Source: Hydractinia symbiolongicarpus
Taxonomy: Eukaryota > Cnidaria > Hydrozoa > Anthoathecata > Hydractiniidae
Length of the DNA: 64,000 nucleotides
Assembly: GCF_029227915.1 (NCBI RefSeq)
Contig: NC_079881.1
Coordinates: forward strand, 7,006,001-7,070,000
Direction of reading: 5' to 3'
In this document: positions 13,512-25,182 of the stretch, piece by piece
Position numbering within the stretch: the first letter of the stretch is position 1
How the letters are laid out: every line of letters starts with the position of its first letter
The notes under the pieces: model-generated
The model's input: only the letters and a program-made list of their open reading frames with translations
Told to the model about the DNA's origin: nothing
The model's database searches: none
Program-made: the position numbers and the translations under genes

Positions 13512-13935
13512 TATAGTCTAGTTAACTAAACTTCGAGGTTATCAAACTCAGTTTATCTCAAACGAAGCTTAGACGCAAACAAATATCAGAGCAAATCCCT
13601 AAAATTCAAATCTGCCTCAAAGCAAACCCAAAATTACAATTAACCAATGAGTACTAAGTCGGCGTGGCCACATTTTACTCTCTTTAAAATATAGGAATTA
13701 ATTATATTTGTTCAGTTAAGTGAGGCCATTCAGGCTCAAAAAAAGGTTTTTCCAATATTGACCACGTGAACAGAGAAAAATTGAATTAACTAATCAACAA
13801 GCACAGCCAGTATTCTAACTACAGAAAAGTCGTTCGAGACCAGTATTCTGACCTCAGAAAAATCGTTCGAGACCCAGCGTAATTTTTCGATTTATATTTC
13901 AATTTCCCAGTGGTAAAACTATACTGGGTCTCCTG
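13512..13935 (+). repeat. dispersed repeat, copy 1
   Basis: About 420 bp that recurs, diverged but collinear and in the same orientation, at 60460-60870 inside TK1 intron 1. Shared blocks include CAAATCCCTAAAATTCAAAT, AACTAATCAA and AAAAATCGTT. This copy has an internal duplication of the CAGTATTCT...TCGTTCGAGACC segment near 13810-13875. No protein is encoded. Confidence 0.65.
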
Positions 13936-14177
13936 GTTAAATATCACGTTGTGTAACGAAATGAGTCAAAAAGTGTTTTCATTAGAATATCGTAACGTCG
14001 TAATATTCACAAGCCTAAACCGTCATAATAGAAACGGAGTATATAATCTTGCGTTAGGGACGATGTTGAATCGAGAGCTTTTTGGATTCCCAAGTAGTTT
14101 TAAAATCACGAGGAATCTCCTGCCTAAGAAAACTTTGTTCTAACCACTTCAGTTTTAGATCGAAACTATACGAAGAT

Positions 14178-14227
14178 ATATGGGGAAGACTAGTCATTCC
14201 GAATGGAATGACTAGTCTTCCCCATAT
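14178..14227. repeat. perfect 23-bp inverted repeat (hairpin, 4-nt loop)
   Basis: Arm 14178-14200 begins ATATGGGGAAGACTAGTC and is the exact reverse complement of 14205-14227, with loop GAAT between them. It is not associated with any gene. It may be the fused ends of a fold-back element or a small-RNA precursor. Confidence 0.85.
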
Positions 14228-16180
14228 GTCGAGATATTGTTCTGGTCTTAAAAATATGTCTATTGAAAAAAGTTAAATTGTGTCTCACTCTCTAGAGTCT
14301 TGGCAGGTCCATAGACTGCAAAGCAAATTCACTTTGCTTAAGTAAGATTAAAAACATCTATAGAACATATGACTAAACCTGCGGAAGATAAAAACATGCA
14401 CCACCAATTTCAAACTTAAGTTGCTTTGGAGCAAATTCGTAAGAAATTTCAGGGAAAGTTTTCTAGACTGATAATAACTGATATTACCTGTATCTGTAAA
14501 CAGCAGTGGTAGTTCAAATTCAAAAATATAATCTGTAAGAAGAAATATATAGATGAAATTGACAGGTGAGGTTGTATTCTTTATTTCACTTAACATCACA
14601 TATTCTTTTACGATTTTGACATCTAGAGAATGCGACATTATTTATCCGGACATTTAAAAAACAATCACATAGTATAATCGAAAGATTAGACGTTCTAGGT
14701 GAAAGACGTGTGATGGTGCATGCCAACACGACTTGCGAAAATCCTCGTCACGTACACGGAAATCAGTAGACATACCTTTAAGGCTGCTGTCAAATTATAG
14801 AAAATTTTTAGGAAGGGATTGTTATACAGGGAATGCGAAATCAGTGTTTGCGAACCTCGAAAATTATATAAAATGCGAAATGAAAAATTTTGGATATGCA
14901 GACTCATATTGAGGTTGAAAATTGAAACCTATTGAATTTACAGAAAAATTGCGAATATCCATCCTTGTTTAATAAATGTGGAATTTATGTTTGCAGACAC
15001 AAGGTAGCTATATTCTCAAATTATTAATTCTGAATTCTTTTATTTCCTTCCATTGATTTCGTCCCCTTCGGTCATAGCTCTACATGTAGTGGCCATTTAG
15101 AGAATTTAAGTTTAAAACTTTTCTTCTTAGCTCAACTACATATAACAGATGAGATATCAAGGACTTGCTTAAAATGTTTTGTAGGCTTTGCATTAAAAGT
15201 ATTGTCATGTAATTTATTGCCTACAGTAGATGACTTAATCACAAGTTTTTCAACAACCCTACCCTCCTGCAAAAGTTTGTGTCGAGTCTTAACACTGTTA
15301 TATCTTTGGTTTAATTTGTCTCATCTTGTTGCCATCCTTTCCTGTCTAAAGGCGAGTTTAAAGCGAATCAACTCATCAGATGTATTAATTTGTACCAAAT
15401 GGTCGTAGAAAGTAATATGCATTTTTCTTATTTCAAATAAGCATAAACTTAAAAAAACACCTCTTTTAAAATTTTATGTTTTATTTTTTATAACCAATCG
15501 CTTTTAAATCACCTTTGAGTATAAACAATATTAGATACAAGTATATATATTTGTTTAAGTTGCGATTTAATAATATTTTAATAATATAATATTTGATAAT
15601 ATTTTATGAGGATTTCATTATTTTATTCATTTCATTATACATTCATTATGTTTACCTTCTTACGTGTTCAATAAGATAATCATTTTTAATTATATATGGA
15701 ACAGTCGTTTGTCTCGATTAAAATCAAGTTATTATTTAGTTTGAGTAACATTTTGACAAAATTTGTTGGTAAACATTGGTAATTCTTGGTATCCTGTTTT
15801 GATAATCTGATCTGATAACCTATCTCATGATAACTGATAACCTTTTAACAACTTTTCTATCAGATTTAAGGCGATTTTTTAGTAGCTCAAGGACCAGGTC
15901 AAAAGTTAAGTTGCTCATCAACGAATATGTGTAATTTACGGGACAGCAAACTTCCAGCGCTTCTTCCAATAGGCTAAAACTTAATAACCTATATATTTTC
16001 TTATTTAGCAATTTTTCATTTAAAATCCTTATTTGTTTCAAAAATTGATCCACCGAAACATTCCTTTCTCAGTTTTATTCTTAATGACTTTACGCATTGT
16101 CCCAAATGGTTATATTATGTAGGCTTAAGACTCAAGGCGAAGACAATTTAATTAAACTGATGAAATCATAATACATTAAG

Positions 16181-16598
16181 AACAAAAATTTTCGGCGGAA
16201 AAACTTATGGACACAATTTTTTATATTATATATTTGGGCATTTATAAAATCAAAAAATGTAATGGTAGGTCTTTTGAACAAATTTTAACCAAACTTCAAA
16301 TGATTATGGGAAATGACACAAAAGGAAGGTTAGAAGCATTTAAGGTGTACATATATACAATAAAGATCTGAAAAAGGGTTTTCGGGACCCAACTTTATAG
16401 ATAAAGCCTCAGCCAAATGTGAAAATAACAAAAATAATAAGTTCAAAAACTGCAGTTTTTATTAATTTCTAATTACCCTATATATAATCTCTATGCACTG
16501 GCCTTTTTTAAAAAATCTTTCGGCAGACACAAATTTTCGACGAAAAATTTTCGGACAAAAAATAATCCGAAAGTTTCTCTGTCCGAAAATTTTTGTTT
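16181..16598. mobile_element. MITE with AACAAAAATTTTCGG ends
   Basis: Left terminus AACAAAAATTTTCGG (16181-16195) and right terminus CCGAAAATTTTTGTTT (16583-16598) form terminal inverted repeats around about 420 bp. Sub-terminal copies of the TTTTCGG/CCGAAA motif occur at 16533-16575. There is no open reading frame of note. No target-site duplication could be fixed. Confidence 0.6.
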
Positions 16599-19135
16599 CT
16601 AATGTAGATCAAGTGGCACACACACACGGGTTCCCAGAAAGTCACGATCACAAGTCACAAAGAATGTTATCACTACGAATCATTTTCTTTCAAGCTTTGC
16701 TATATTCCTGCCAATTGTCATTGACAGATGTTAAGATATTTTCTTTATGTACTCAATGGTAGAATAATATTGTTTGAAAGCACGTAATTTTTTGTTTGCT
16801 TTTGTTTTTCTGTAAAAAGAACACTAATTACCTAAGGTCAATTTTGTTACGGTTGGTAAATTTATAGATGGAGACAAAATGGGATAATTTCTACTTACTT
16901 AAAACTTTCGCCGTGTATACCATACCTTACGATCGCTGCCAATAAAAGTCACGTCTAACTTACCGCTTAACCACATAACTATCGCAGCAACAATCATGAA
17001 ATAGAAACAAGAATTCTTTGCGTGCGTCATTAAAAAATAAAACACCCAACAAACTCGTGATGTTTTTAAATAGGAAAAATATTCGTGGAATAAAAATTTG
17101 AGGAGGAGTTTTCCTAAAATAGTTATTTTGCGGAAGAAGATTTTACAAATAACTACATATTTCCGAGATTTGCAGGATATGTTTTTGAACAAACTAAAGA
17201 TTCAGTTATTATGATGAACCAGTCATTAGTCTGTGGTGAATTAATGTGTACGTCGTCCCAGAAAGCAGTGATTTAGTCACCACTTTAAACAAAAGCAGTA
17301 GTTTGCGCAACTTTTAGAATTAAAAATGGTATTTTCAAATGGTCAACAAAAAACCATTGGTTTTGGAGTCTTACAAGACATTAAAGTGCAAAGAAATAAA
17401 ACATTTTGCGAATGCAAGAAATGTAAGATTTTTCGGAAAAAATCTTCACGACCAACAAATTTTTCTGCGAAACTTATTTTTGCACACTTGGCTAGACTTT
17501 TCAAAAATAAGGTCTACAAAGTTCTTTTTAAAAACAATGTCGGGAAGTAATTTGTTCCCATAAGGTAGAACAAAAGTGGTACGGCACAACACGTTTGTAA
17601 TGGCAACTCTTCTGATTAGTCTCTGCATTGCGGTAGTTCTCCTCCAGACATAGTTGAAACTGCATCTGGACACTTTATTAAATCTAACTGCAGATGATTA
17701 AACTTTTCGTGTATTCTCATGGAAGAAACCAGTTACCAACCTTGACCTCATAGCTTTTTCAAGTTGAAACTGCGACACTAAACTTCTAGCTTATTTGCAA
17801 GAATTGTTTTGCAATAAATTTCTATTTAAATGTCCTCTCTCCGTTATGCTCCTCCTTTCTATGAGAGGCTTTTTTTAAAAATGAAACGTTTTAGAGAATT
17901 ATAAGCATTTATCATATAACAACGTCATTCTCTACGTTTAGTAAAAAGAATTAACAGAAATAATTTATCTGAAAAATCAGAATCCCTTCTCAATCATATT
18001 GGTATTTTTAGACCCTTTAATTTTTTACGGCCTTATATTAAAAGTTGGACCTTCGCAAGAGTTAATGGGCTATTAAGCGTGAATGTAGATAACATTTGAG
18101 ATGGCTAGTTAGTCCGAAATTAATTCCGTTGCTGCAAAATAAAGAAAACACAACAAAACAATGACAATTAAAAATACAAATAAATATAAATATAAAAAGA
18201 ATAGTAATGGTAATAGTTGTGAAGCTATGGTTATTGTATTTACACGGATAAGAATGCAAGAAGGTGTGAAAAAGATATCATATTTAATTGCTTAGCCAAA
18301 AAAAATAAAGAAATAGTTCTGTTAATGTACATTCGTAGTAACTCGGTTGTTTCATATCAAAGATGCAGTTGCGTCTAATTCAGGATTTTCATGGTTTTTT
18401 AAACAGATTGCTGCTCAATAAAGAACAGGAGTAGCAAGTTGGATTACAGATTGGTGGAGCTTCAAATGTGAGCTAATTGCATAACTATAGAGATAGGTCA
18501 TGAATATAAACTTGAACGGTCGTCTAACGTAAACTTATCAGATCAATCTTACAAGGTGATGACTGATGTCTAGAACCAAATCTCGTACAGAATATGGTTT
18601 CTGTTCACACTATGCAGCTAAAACTATTCGTTATGTAAATGAGAATACTTTTTTTAATACATGCGATGGTTTTGCGTATTACTGGTAATTGCATCGAATA
18701 AAAACAGAAAACGATTTAAAATGACAATATTAAAGACAAACAAATGTGAATTTACCTTGTGAATAAGTTAGCTATCTTTGCCACCAGTGTTACTAGTTAG
18801 TAACTAGGTATCATACTCTGGAATGATTTGTTTAGGGCAAGTCTTAGTAGTGTATGACCGGTGACCGTAGCGGTTTAGGTTGAAATTTCAAATTATTTTC
18901 TTTGTCGTTAAGAATATAGAGAGCTTAGTTCTAATTATTCATGTTGTATATCAAATCAATTATATTTTTCAAACATAGTTTCTGAAAATTCTATACTTCA
19001 TTTACATGTTGCCATACAACAGTTAGCTATCTGCTAATTGAACAAAAAGATTTGCAATTTTTTTTATTCTTGTTACTTTCTTGTTATTTTTTTTCTTCAC
19101 ATTTTAAACGTTCTTCCATCACACCTTTCTGTTTT

Positions 19136-19137
19136 AG
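19136..19137 (+). promoter_or_regulatory. likely 3' splice acceptor in the 5' UTR of the claudin-like gene
   Basis: A pyrimidine-rich tract (CACACCTTTCTGTTTTAG) ends in AG 44 bases before the ATG at 19182. This suggests either an upstream non-coding exon or an acceptor for leader trans-splicing. Confidence 0.4.
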
Positions 19138-19181
19138 ATTAAAATACTTTGCACTGAAGAAATCAATCTTTTTTTCTCTCC

Positions 19182-19763
19182 ATGAACAGTCCTTTTAAAA
19201 GACATGGAAAGCATGTAACAAATAACAAAGCATTGGTCATGAGCCGAACTAAAGGTTTTTTACTGATTGGTTCTCTATTCGTTCTATCATTAACATTAAC
19301 TTCTGTATGTGGTAATAATTGGTTGCACCGTCTTGAGAAAGACAGCGAAGGTTTATGGGTAAAATGTAACTTAAAGGCGTGTATGTATACTGCTGACGCG
19401 ACAGGAGGGTGGATAAAGGCTGTGAGGGTGTTCTCCGTGATGGCCTGCATTTGTAATTTATTTGCTGTTTTAATAGCATTGATCGCCATTGTGAAGGAAA
19501 AACGCGCTACGGCAACGTGCAATCTGTTGCTAGGTACATCTGGATTCATGTTGACAGCGATATTGATATATAAAAAACGATCACTACACACAATAGGCGA
19601 AGGTGAATTCGGATGGAGTTATAACTTCGGTTGGGCATCTATTGCGTTTTCAGTGATCGTTAGTGCGCTTGGAGTTTTGTTTGAGAACTTTTGGTCTATC
19701 TTCATGACGTTGCAGTTATGTTGTTATATTTCAGTTAGAAAACCTACAAAGCAGGAGACTTAG
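19182..19763 (+). CDS. claudin/PMP22-like four-transmembrane protein
   Basis: 193-aa single-exon frame. Four hydrophobic segments fall at about residues 24-43, 84-104, 113-130 and 150-168. The first extracellular loop carries the family signature W47 ... GLW (57-59) ... C62 ... C67, as in claudin/PMP22/EMP proteins, where the two cysteines form a disulfide. The family acts in cell-cell junctions or as membrane adaptors, and the exact branch cannot be told here. The cytoplasmic tail is short and basic (RKPTKQET). The ATG at 19182 gives a 23-residue polar N-terminus; the later Met20 directly before the first membrane segment is an alternative start. A splice acceptor lies just upstream in the 5' UTR. 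Confidence 0.7.
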   Translation: MNSPFKRHGKHVTNNKALVMSRTKGFLLIGSLFVLSLTLTSVCGNNWLHRLEKDSEGLWVKCNLKACMYTADATGGWIKAVRVFSVMACICNLFAVLIALIAIVKEKRATATCNLLLGTSGFMLTAILIYKKRSLHTIGEGEFGWSYNFGWASIAFSVIVSALGVLFENFWSIFMTLQLCCYISVRKPTKQET

Positions 19764-22700
19764 CACTATTTTGGTTTTCATGTGGTTATCTATGTATCTA
19801 TGGTTCTAAATGGTTTCATATTCAACTTTAATGTGATGATTAGTTTACATAAACCCAAAGTATAGAAAAACACATAGAGATGTTTTAAATCTGTATTGCA
19901 AATCCGACTTTCTGCTTGTAAGCTCAAATAGTGGCTTATATTCCTTCAATCTTTTGTAACATTTACTCCGTTTGAGTTCACAGTATAAAGTTTTGTAGCC
20001 ATTTTGAAGGTCCTTTTTGGATGTGAGGATTAATATTTTAACACGTTTTTAGCCACATATTATTCATAAACAAACTAATTTTCAGGCGACCGCGAAAGTA
20101 GATTTTGAGGGAGCATCCAAAAAATCAGCTGTAGTCAGCTAATCTTTCTTAGGATAAATGCAGTTAGGTAACTACAACTTTTACTATGATGAAAACTTTA
20201 GCAAAAGTCTAAAATTTATCGATTCAACGAGACAGCAGTCTCGGCTAACTTTTGATACGTAGGGTTTACTTATTTAACCGCAATTAACTTTGTGTTTACA
20301 GCCTGTAGGATATTTGAATCAACGTTGGCATAAGGTTCTTCAAAAAGCCTAATACACCTAATGAAGCCCACTGATGTAAGTATTCTCTAATCGTTGTACG
20401 ATATGATTTACCTGTAATAAGTGTCCCACTGGGTGCCTATCAATTTTCGATCTTAGCCACAAACTTATTCCGAATGATAAAAACAAAGCCGTCCAAAATG
20501 ATTTTGCTATGATGGCGCAATATCTAAAGATGTGGAAAAGTTTTATTTTGAAGGATGTTTCACTGGATTTACTTTATACTGCAGAGGTACTCCTTTGTGA
20601 TGTAGAGCTCGGTTTATTTGCACTTTAGGGCTCAGCCTTTTTATAAATGCCGAAAAGGCTTTATCAGTGTAAGTGCCTCATTAGATTTGTGATACACCCT
20701 ATACCTGTAGTAAAAGCCTCCAACAGGGTTTTGCTACATATTCTAAAGCGTCCTGTCTTTTCACTTGTTTTTCTGCCTAAGTGGATTGTTCTGCGAGGCT
20801 TTTGAACTAGTGAAATAATGATCTAAGATACAGTTTAAATGCGTTCTTTGCTGCTAAAATCTATTAGCAATAGAAAAGGGTAAAATTGATGTTCATGCAA
20901 CCTTAAATACTCTTACGTGCTTTAAATGAAAAATAATCTGAGATCCCGTTCAAATAAAGTTTAGCTGAAAATAATTTTGCAAAATATATTCTTAAGCTCA
21001 GATTTTCCTTGTTAATTATAAAATTATGCTGTTTTAGGTATATTCTTGCACAAACCAACATTTTGTGCATATTTTCATTATTCTATCGACTGTATGTTAG
21101 ATTTGTTGGCATGGGTGGTATCAATGCGGATTTCGGCAACATTTAACTGCAGAAATGTTGTTTTAAATATACAAACTGCAACGTAGAAATTTCGACCTAG
21201 TCTTAATTTGGGGAATCTATCTGCCGCTTTTTACACATAGTTAAATTTTTGTTGGCGGTGCTGAAACTTGGCAAAGCGTTGTCATTTGTCACGCTGATCA
21301 TTTGCTACTAACTACGCGCAAGTTTATGTACAACCTCGATCCAAGAGCCTCTGGCGTTTTTTGATATGCGGAAGATCATCAACGCTACAGACCTTGGAAT
21401 CCAAATTAGCCTTCTTAGTAAAATGAAAAGACATTTCGTCTTCGCTTCTCTGTGCTCAACATTTCTTATACACTGACGAAATTATTACGCTGTGTTTGTG
21501 ACAGGCATAGTGGATTTGTTTTCATTTGTTTTTAAGGTCGCCGTAAAATGCAGGCCTCACATGATGTTAAAAACTTAATTTAATTCGGGAAGTTATTGCC
21601 CTCATAACTTGGAAACAAGCGGAAATAAAAGAAGTCACCTTGGACAAAAATTGGACCAATTCTTAAAATCTGGGACAACCCACTCCTTTTGGAACAGAAG
21701 GCTTGATAACGTGAGCAAGAACATTTAGACCCCAATATATCAGCAACAGTTCATCAAAAGTTCGTAATAATATCCTTGGAACCGTTAATCAAAACTTTTT
21801 CATGATTCCATACATTTTCTTGGTCAGCGTTGAAAATAAAAAATTTCCAAAAAATTGTTTGTGCTTTAGTGTGTCCTTGCTTCCGTTAGCAAAAATAAAT
21901 TTAAACCGTTAGATCTCCTTAACCGTTTGTCAAGAACACAAATTCCTATACATTTTCTTCATCAGTGTTTCAAGCCCTACAAAATAGAGGTAATTGGTAA
22001 AAAAGTTTCTACAACATATTTTTGGGGAGAAACGACGGGTCATTGTTGAGGTCATCCAATTACAAATAAAAAAATTCATTGTTTTTCTGACTAAGTGGAT
22101 ATTTCCACGAGGGTTATCGAGTAGCATCTCTATAATAATAGCTTTTTGTTCCTTTGTCTGTTTGTGACGGTGTTTGCATTGTGAGTTGTTGATGAAAATG
22201 ATACCGTAATAACGGCTCAGGTGTCACAAAACCTTGAGGACGAGGTTGGGTGATGCGCTATTAATTTTCAATAAAAACTTTTTAAAATATCTATTATAAC
22301 GTAAATATATGTCCTCATAAGACATGGTAGTTTTTACTGCTATTCTGTATGAGCTAAAATTGTAGAAAAAAACAAACTCCTGAAGTAACTTTGTGATATC
22401 TGTTTCAACTATTAGCTGTTCCTAAAATCATTATTTGGTTTGAACCTTTAACTATGCGGCGCTTGTTTTTTTTTGTTTTAAATTCATTGATGATTCTTAT
22501 GTGTATGAGCGTATCCATTAAGCCTTGACAGGGAAGGCGACCGAATGGACCGCTCTTAAAACAATTTTACAACCATAAAATGTCCAATTTTGGTAAAACA
22601 TGGTTGTTTGGTGTGCCATTTATTGGCATCTTTTCTTTTAATATTATTACAAAAAGTTCAACATATCAAAATCTTACGTAATAGTTTAAACTCGATTAGT

Positions 22701-23554
22701 CCCCGTCGCCATTTTAGTGTCGACGGCATAAACCCTTTTTTATTATGTTTCCATGACTTGTATGAATGACAAAACTTTTTTTGGCTATCATTAAAATCAA
22801 GCGCCACTCCTATTAGAATAATTAAAAATCACACAACAGAAATGAAACAAATCTAAAACAAGTTTAAATTGTGTCTTTTCGGGTTGTTGTCCTGCAGTTT
22901 AGATGGCAGCCAGTTCTGTAATCAAGTATTAGCACGTCGCGAAAATGTAACATGTGTTAGGTATATCGCTAACAGTGTTGTCATCAACATAATTATTAAA
23001 ATTGTCAAAAAGAAACACATTTCATACTCTTTCACTATACTTTCTCAAATATCTAAAAAATAACAGTGTCTTTGATCTTTAAAAAATGCCTAAAAATAAA
23101 TACTATATAAAAAATAAAAACGAGACGGAAATTTAATTTCTTGGTGTTACAACGAACCCTACTATGGTTGATCCTTCTACGTTAGAAGATATGAATCATC
23201 AACTTTATTCTTAAAATTAAGGGTTCAACAAGTTTTCGTGCAAATTTAGTTTTAGTACGCCTTAATAACGTCATTTGATATTAATTAATAACTATTGAGG
23301 TTTGAAATGATACTTTCATATGGATTTACCCATAACACGTAGAAGTATCAATGTATTCGTTTATGTCACGTAGCTATGACCCAGTAGAACTATATAAATG
23401 CTGCATTTTATATTTTATTATATTTTATATTTTATTATTGTTTGTGTGTACAGCAAGTTAATAAAAGCACAAAACTTACAGAAAATATAACATGTAGAAA
23501 AAATATTTTTTTTATATGTTGGAAGAATAAAAACCTTGGCTTTATGAAGTTACC
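19764..23554. other. gene-free spacer
   Basis: No supported gene. A segment near 22090-22175 resembles a repeat also seen in PSMD12 intron 3 near 33400-33570 (the ATTTCCACGAGGG / TTTTTCCACGGGC type followed by a CTGTCTGT-like string). A TATA-like string (CTATATAAATG) at about 23389 could serve the gene starting at 23555. Confidence 0.5.
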
Positions 23555-24490
23555 ATGCTCAAAAATATTATCTTATTACTTGTTGCTATAGTTACAGTAG
23601 CTTTTATTTATGTGGAATCACAAGTTTACATATCAAAAGTAGTTGAAAGTCTCCCTGAAAATAGAAAATGGAATAGCATGGAAAATCAGTCGAGAACATC
23701 TTGCATATTGAAATGTCAAAATGATGAAAATTGCGTACATGTCTTCTTTAAAGAGCTGAAAGGTGATAAGAGTCTGGGAAAGTGTTGGAAATTAATCAGG
23801 ACGGGAAGCGAGGGGTATGAGGAAACTCAAATAGAAGAGGGTAGCCTAGAGACATTCGAGGTAAATCATCCGTAAATCGTTTGTTTTTTGTGCAGTTTAT
23901 GCAGGCACTTTAATTTTACTGATATGAGACTAGGTATCAAAACGTACTCGTCAACAGAACGTCGTAGATTATTTTCGACCAGCCCGTACGTGACAACAAA
24001 ATATGTGTATGGGAGTAGATCAAATAATTGCTCCTGTCGCTTACCTGTTGAAACATTAAGTGTTCATGCAATTTGAAAACCTACTGTACATAAAAACCAC
24101 AAGGCAAGACATACAGTGAGCTGCCACGATTTTAAAATCATGCAACGTTTACATTTAAATCGTTCATCATGTAGCCAATCAGATATATTAGGCGTAGGAC
24201 CACGCAAGGGTTTTCTCCAGAATCGGTTTCTATATAAACAAAATTGAGAAAATATGTTGGAATACATACAGGTTGTTTTGAAATAATAGGACTATAGAAA
24301 TAACTCCAATCAGAACAAACGTTTTATTTGATTTGCGAGAATGTTGTAACAGAATCAGCAGGGATTATTTATGTCTTTGATGCTTTATACTTTTTTTAGC
24401 TCGATCCAGTATTTTGCAAAACAAAAGATTGTTGTCGAAATGGCGTTTGCAAACGTTTGTGTGGAATTGATCCTGTTTGTTATTGCGGAG
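23555..24490 (+). CDS. secreted PAN/apple-like plus Cys-rich (EGF-like) protein, at least two exons
   Basis: Exon 1 (23555-23860, phase 0) encodes a hydrophobic signal peptide (about residues 1-21) followed by a compact domain with C50, C54, C60 and C77 (SCILKCQNDENC ... GKCWKL), the spacing of a PAN/apple-type module. Its frame ends in a good donor, GAG|GTAAAT. Exon 2 (24400-24490) follows TTTTTTTAG and ends GGAG|GTGTGT. It keeps the phase and encodes CRNGVCKRLCGIDPVCYCGG, with seven closely spaced cysteines, EGF-like. Further exons are expected downstream but I could not identify them. The product should be an extracellular or adhesive protein; no specific function can be named. Confidence 0.55.
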
Positions 24491-24699
24491 GTGTGTCGTT
24501 CAATTTGAAATTGGTGTAAATACAAATGAGCCGATAGAAGCACTGTTTATGTGACATCAGCCCAAAACGAATGGTTCTGAACTCAAAACTATTAAAAGCC
24601 TAACTTTCTCTTTTTACTCTACTGTCCATGATATCCAAATCGTTTAACTCCATGCTGGTAGAGTCCCGCCAAACTCGTCCAATTTTCTATTACGTTAAA

Positions 24700-25182
24700 A
24701 TGTGTTCGTTGAAGTTTATATTAACAGTGATTATGATGATTGTGTTTATAGATTGGAAGTTACAAGCTGTGAATGTCTGCTTTGAAGCTAAAAATGACCG
24801 CTACGGTTTATTTCAAATTCGTCATAATGGTACACTCAAAAAATTAAAGCTTCAACATAAAGGTGAAGCGACACTGAATTGCGCAGCCGACAGAAGTAGT
24901 GTTGGTTCTAAATGGGGATGTTTTGTTGACAAAGATAGCATCAAAACCGTGATCACAGACGTCATGGATAACATCGTATTTCCCAAAGAAGAAATCAAAG
25001 ATAACAAATATAAACTTCCAGGATTTAATAGCGATTCATCTTTCATCATATTCAGTGATTATACTAGAAAGGTTACGGTTAATGATGTTTTTAAGATTTG
25101 GTATGTTGAAGACAAATTAGACATGTTTGAGCATGATAATGCAGGTAGATCTTGCGCGGATGTGTATGCTATTATAGACTAG
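24700..25182 (+). CDS. small secreted protein of unknown family
   Basis: 160 aa from the ATG at 24700. That start puts a hydrophobic signal peptide (about residues 3-18) at the N-terminus; an in-frame ATG at 24628 would bury it behind 24 extra residues. The mature part has five or so cysteines (for example C27, C61, C74) and a regular beta-like alternation: NDRYGLFQIRHNGTLKKLKL, then SKWGCFVD, KYKLPGFNSDSSF, and DVFKIWYVEDKLD near the end. I believe similar uncharacterised extracellular domains occur in other cnidarians, but I cannot name a Pfam family. It lies 140 bp after the last identified exon of the preceding secreted gene, in the same orientation, so it could be a neighbour or a terminal exon. 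An AATAAA lies about 25 bp after the stop (near 25206). Confidence 0.6.
   Translation: MCSLKFILTVIMMIVFIDWKLQAVNVCFEAKNDRYGLFQIRHNGTLKKLKLQHKGEATLNCAADRSSVGSKWGCFVDKDSIKTVITDVMDNIVFPKEEIKDNKYKLPGFNSDSSFIIFSDYTRKVTVNDVFKIWYVEDKLDMFEHDNAGRSCADVYAIID

Larger units (their letters stand above)
13936..19135. other. gene-free spacer with MITEs
   Basis: No gene recognised. It holds the perfect hairpin at 14178-14227 and a MITE at 16181-16598. The many 60-100 aa frames in this AT-rich stretch have no motif or coding character that I can support. Confidence 0.5.
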
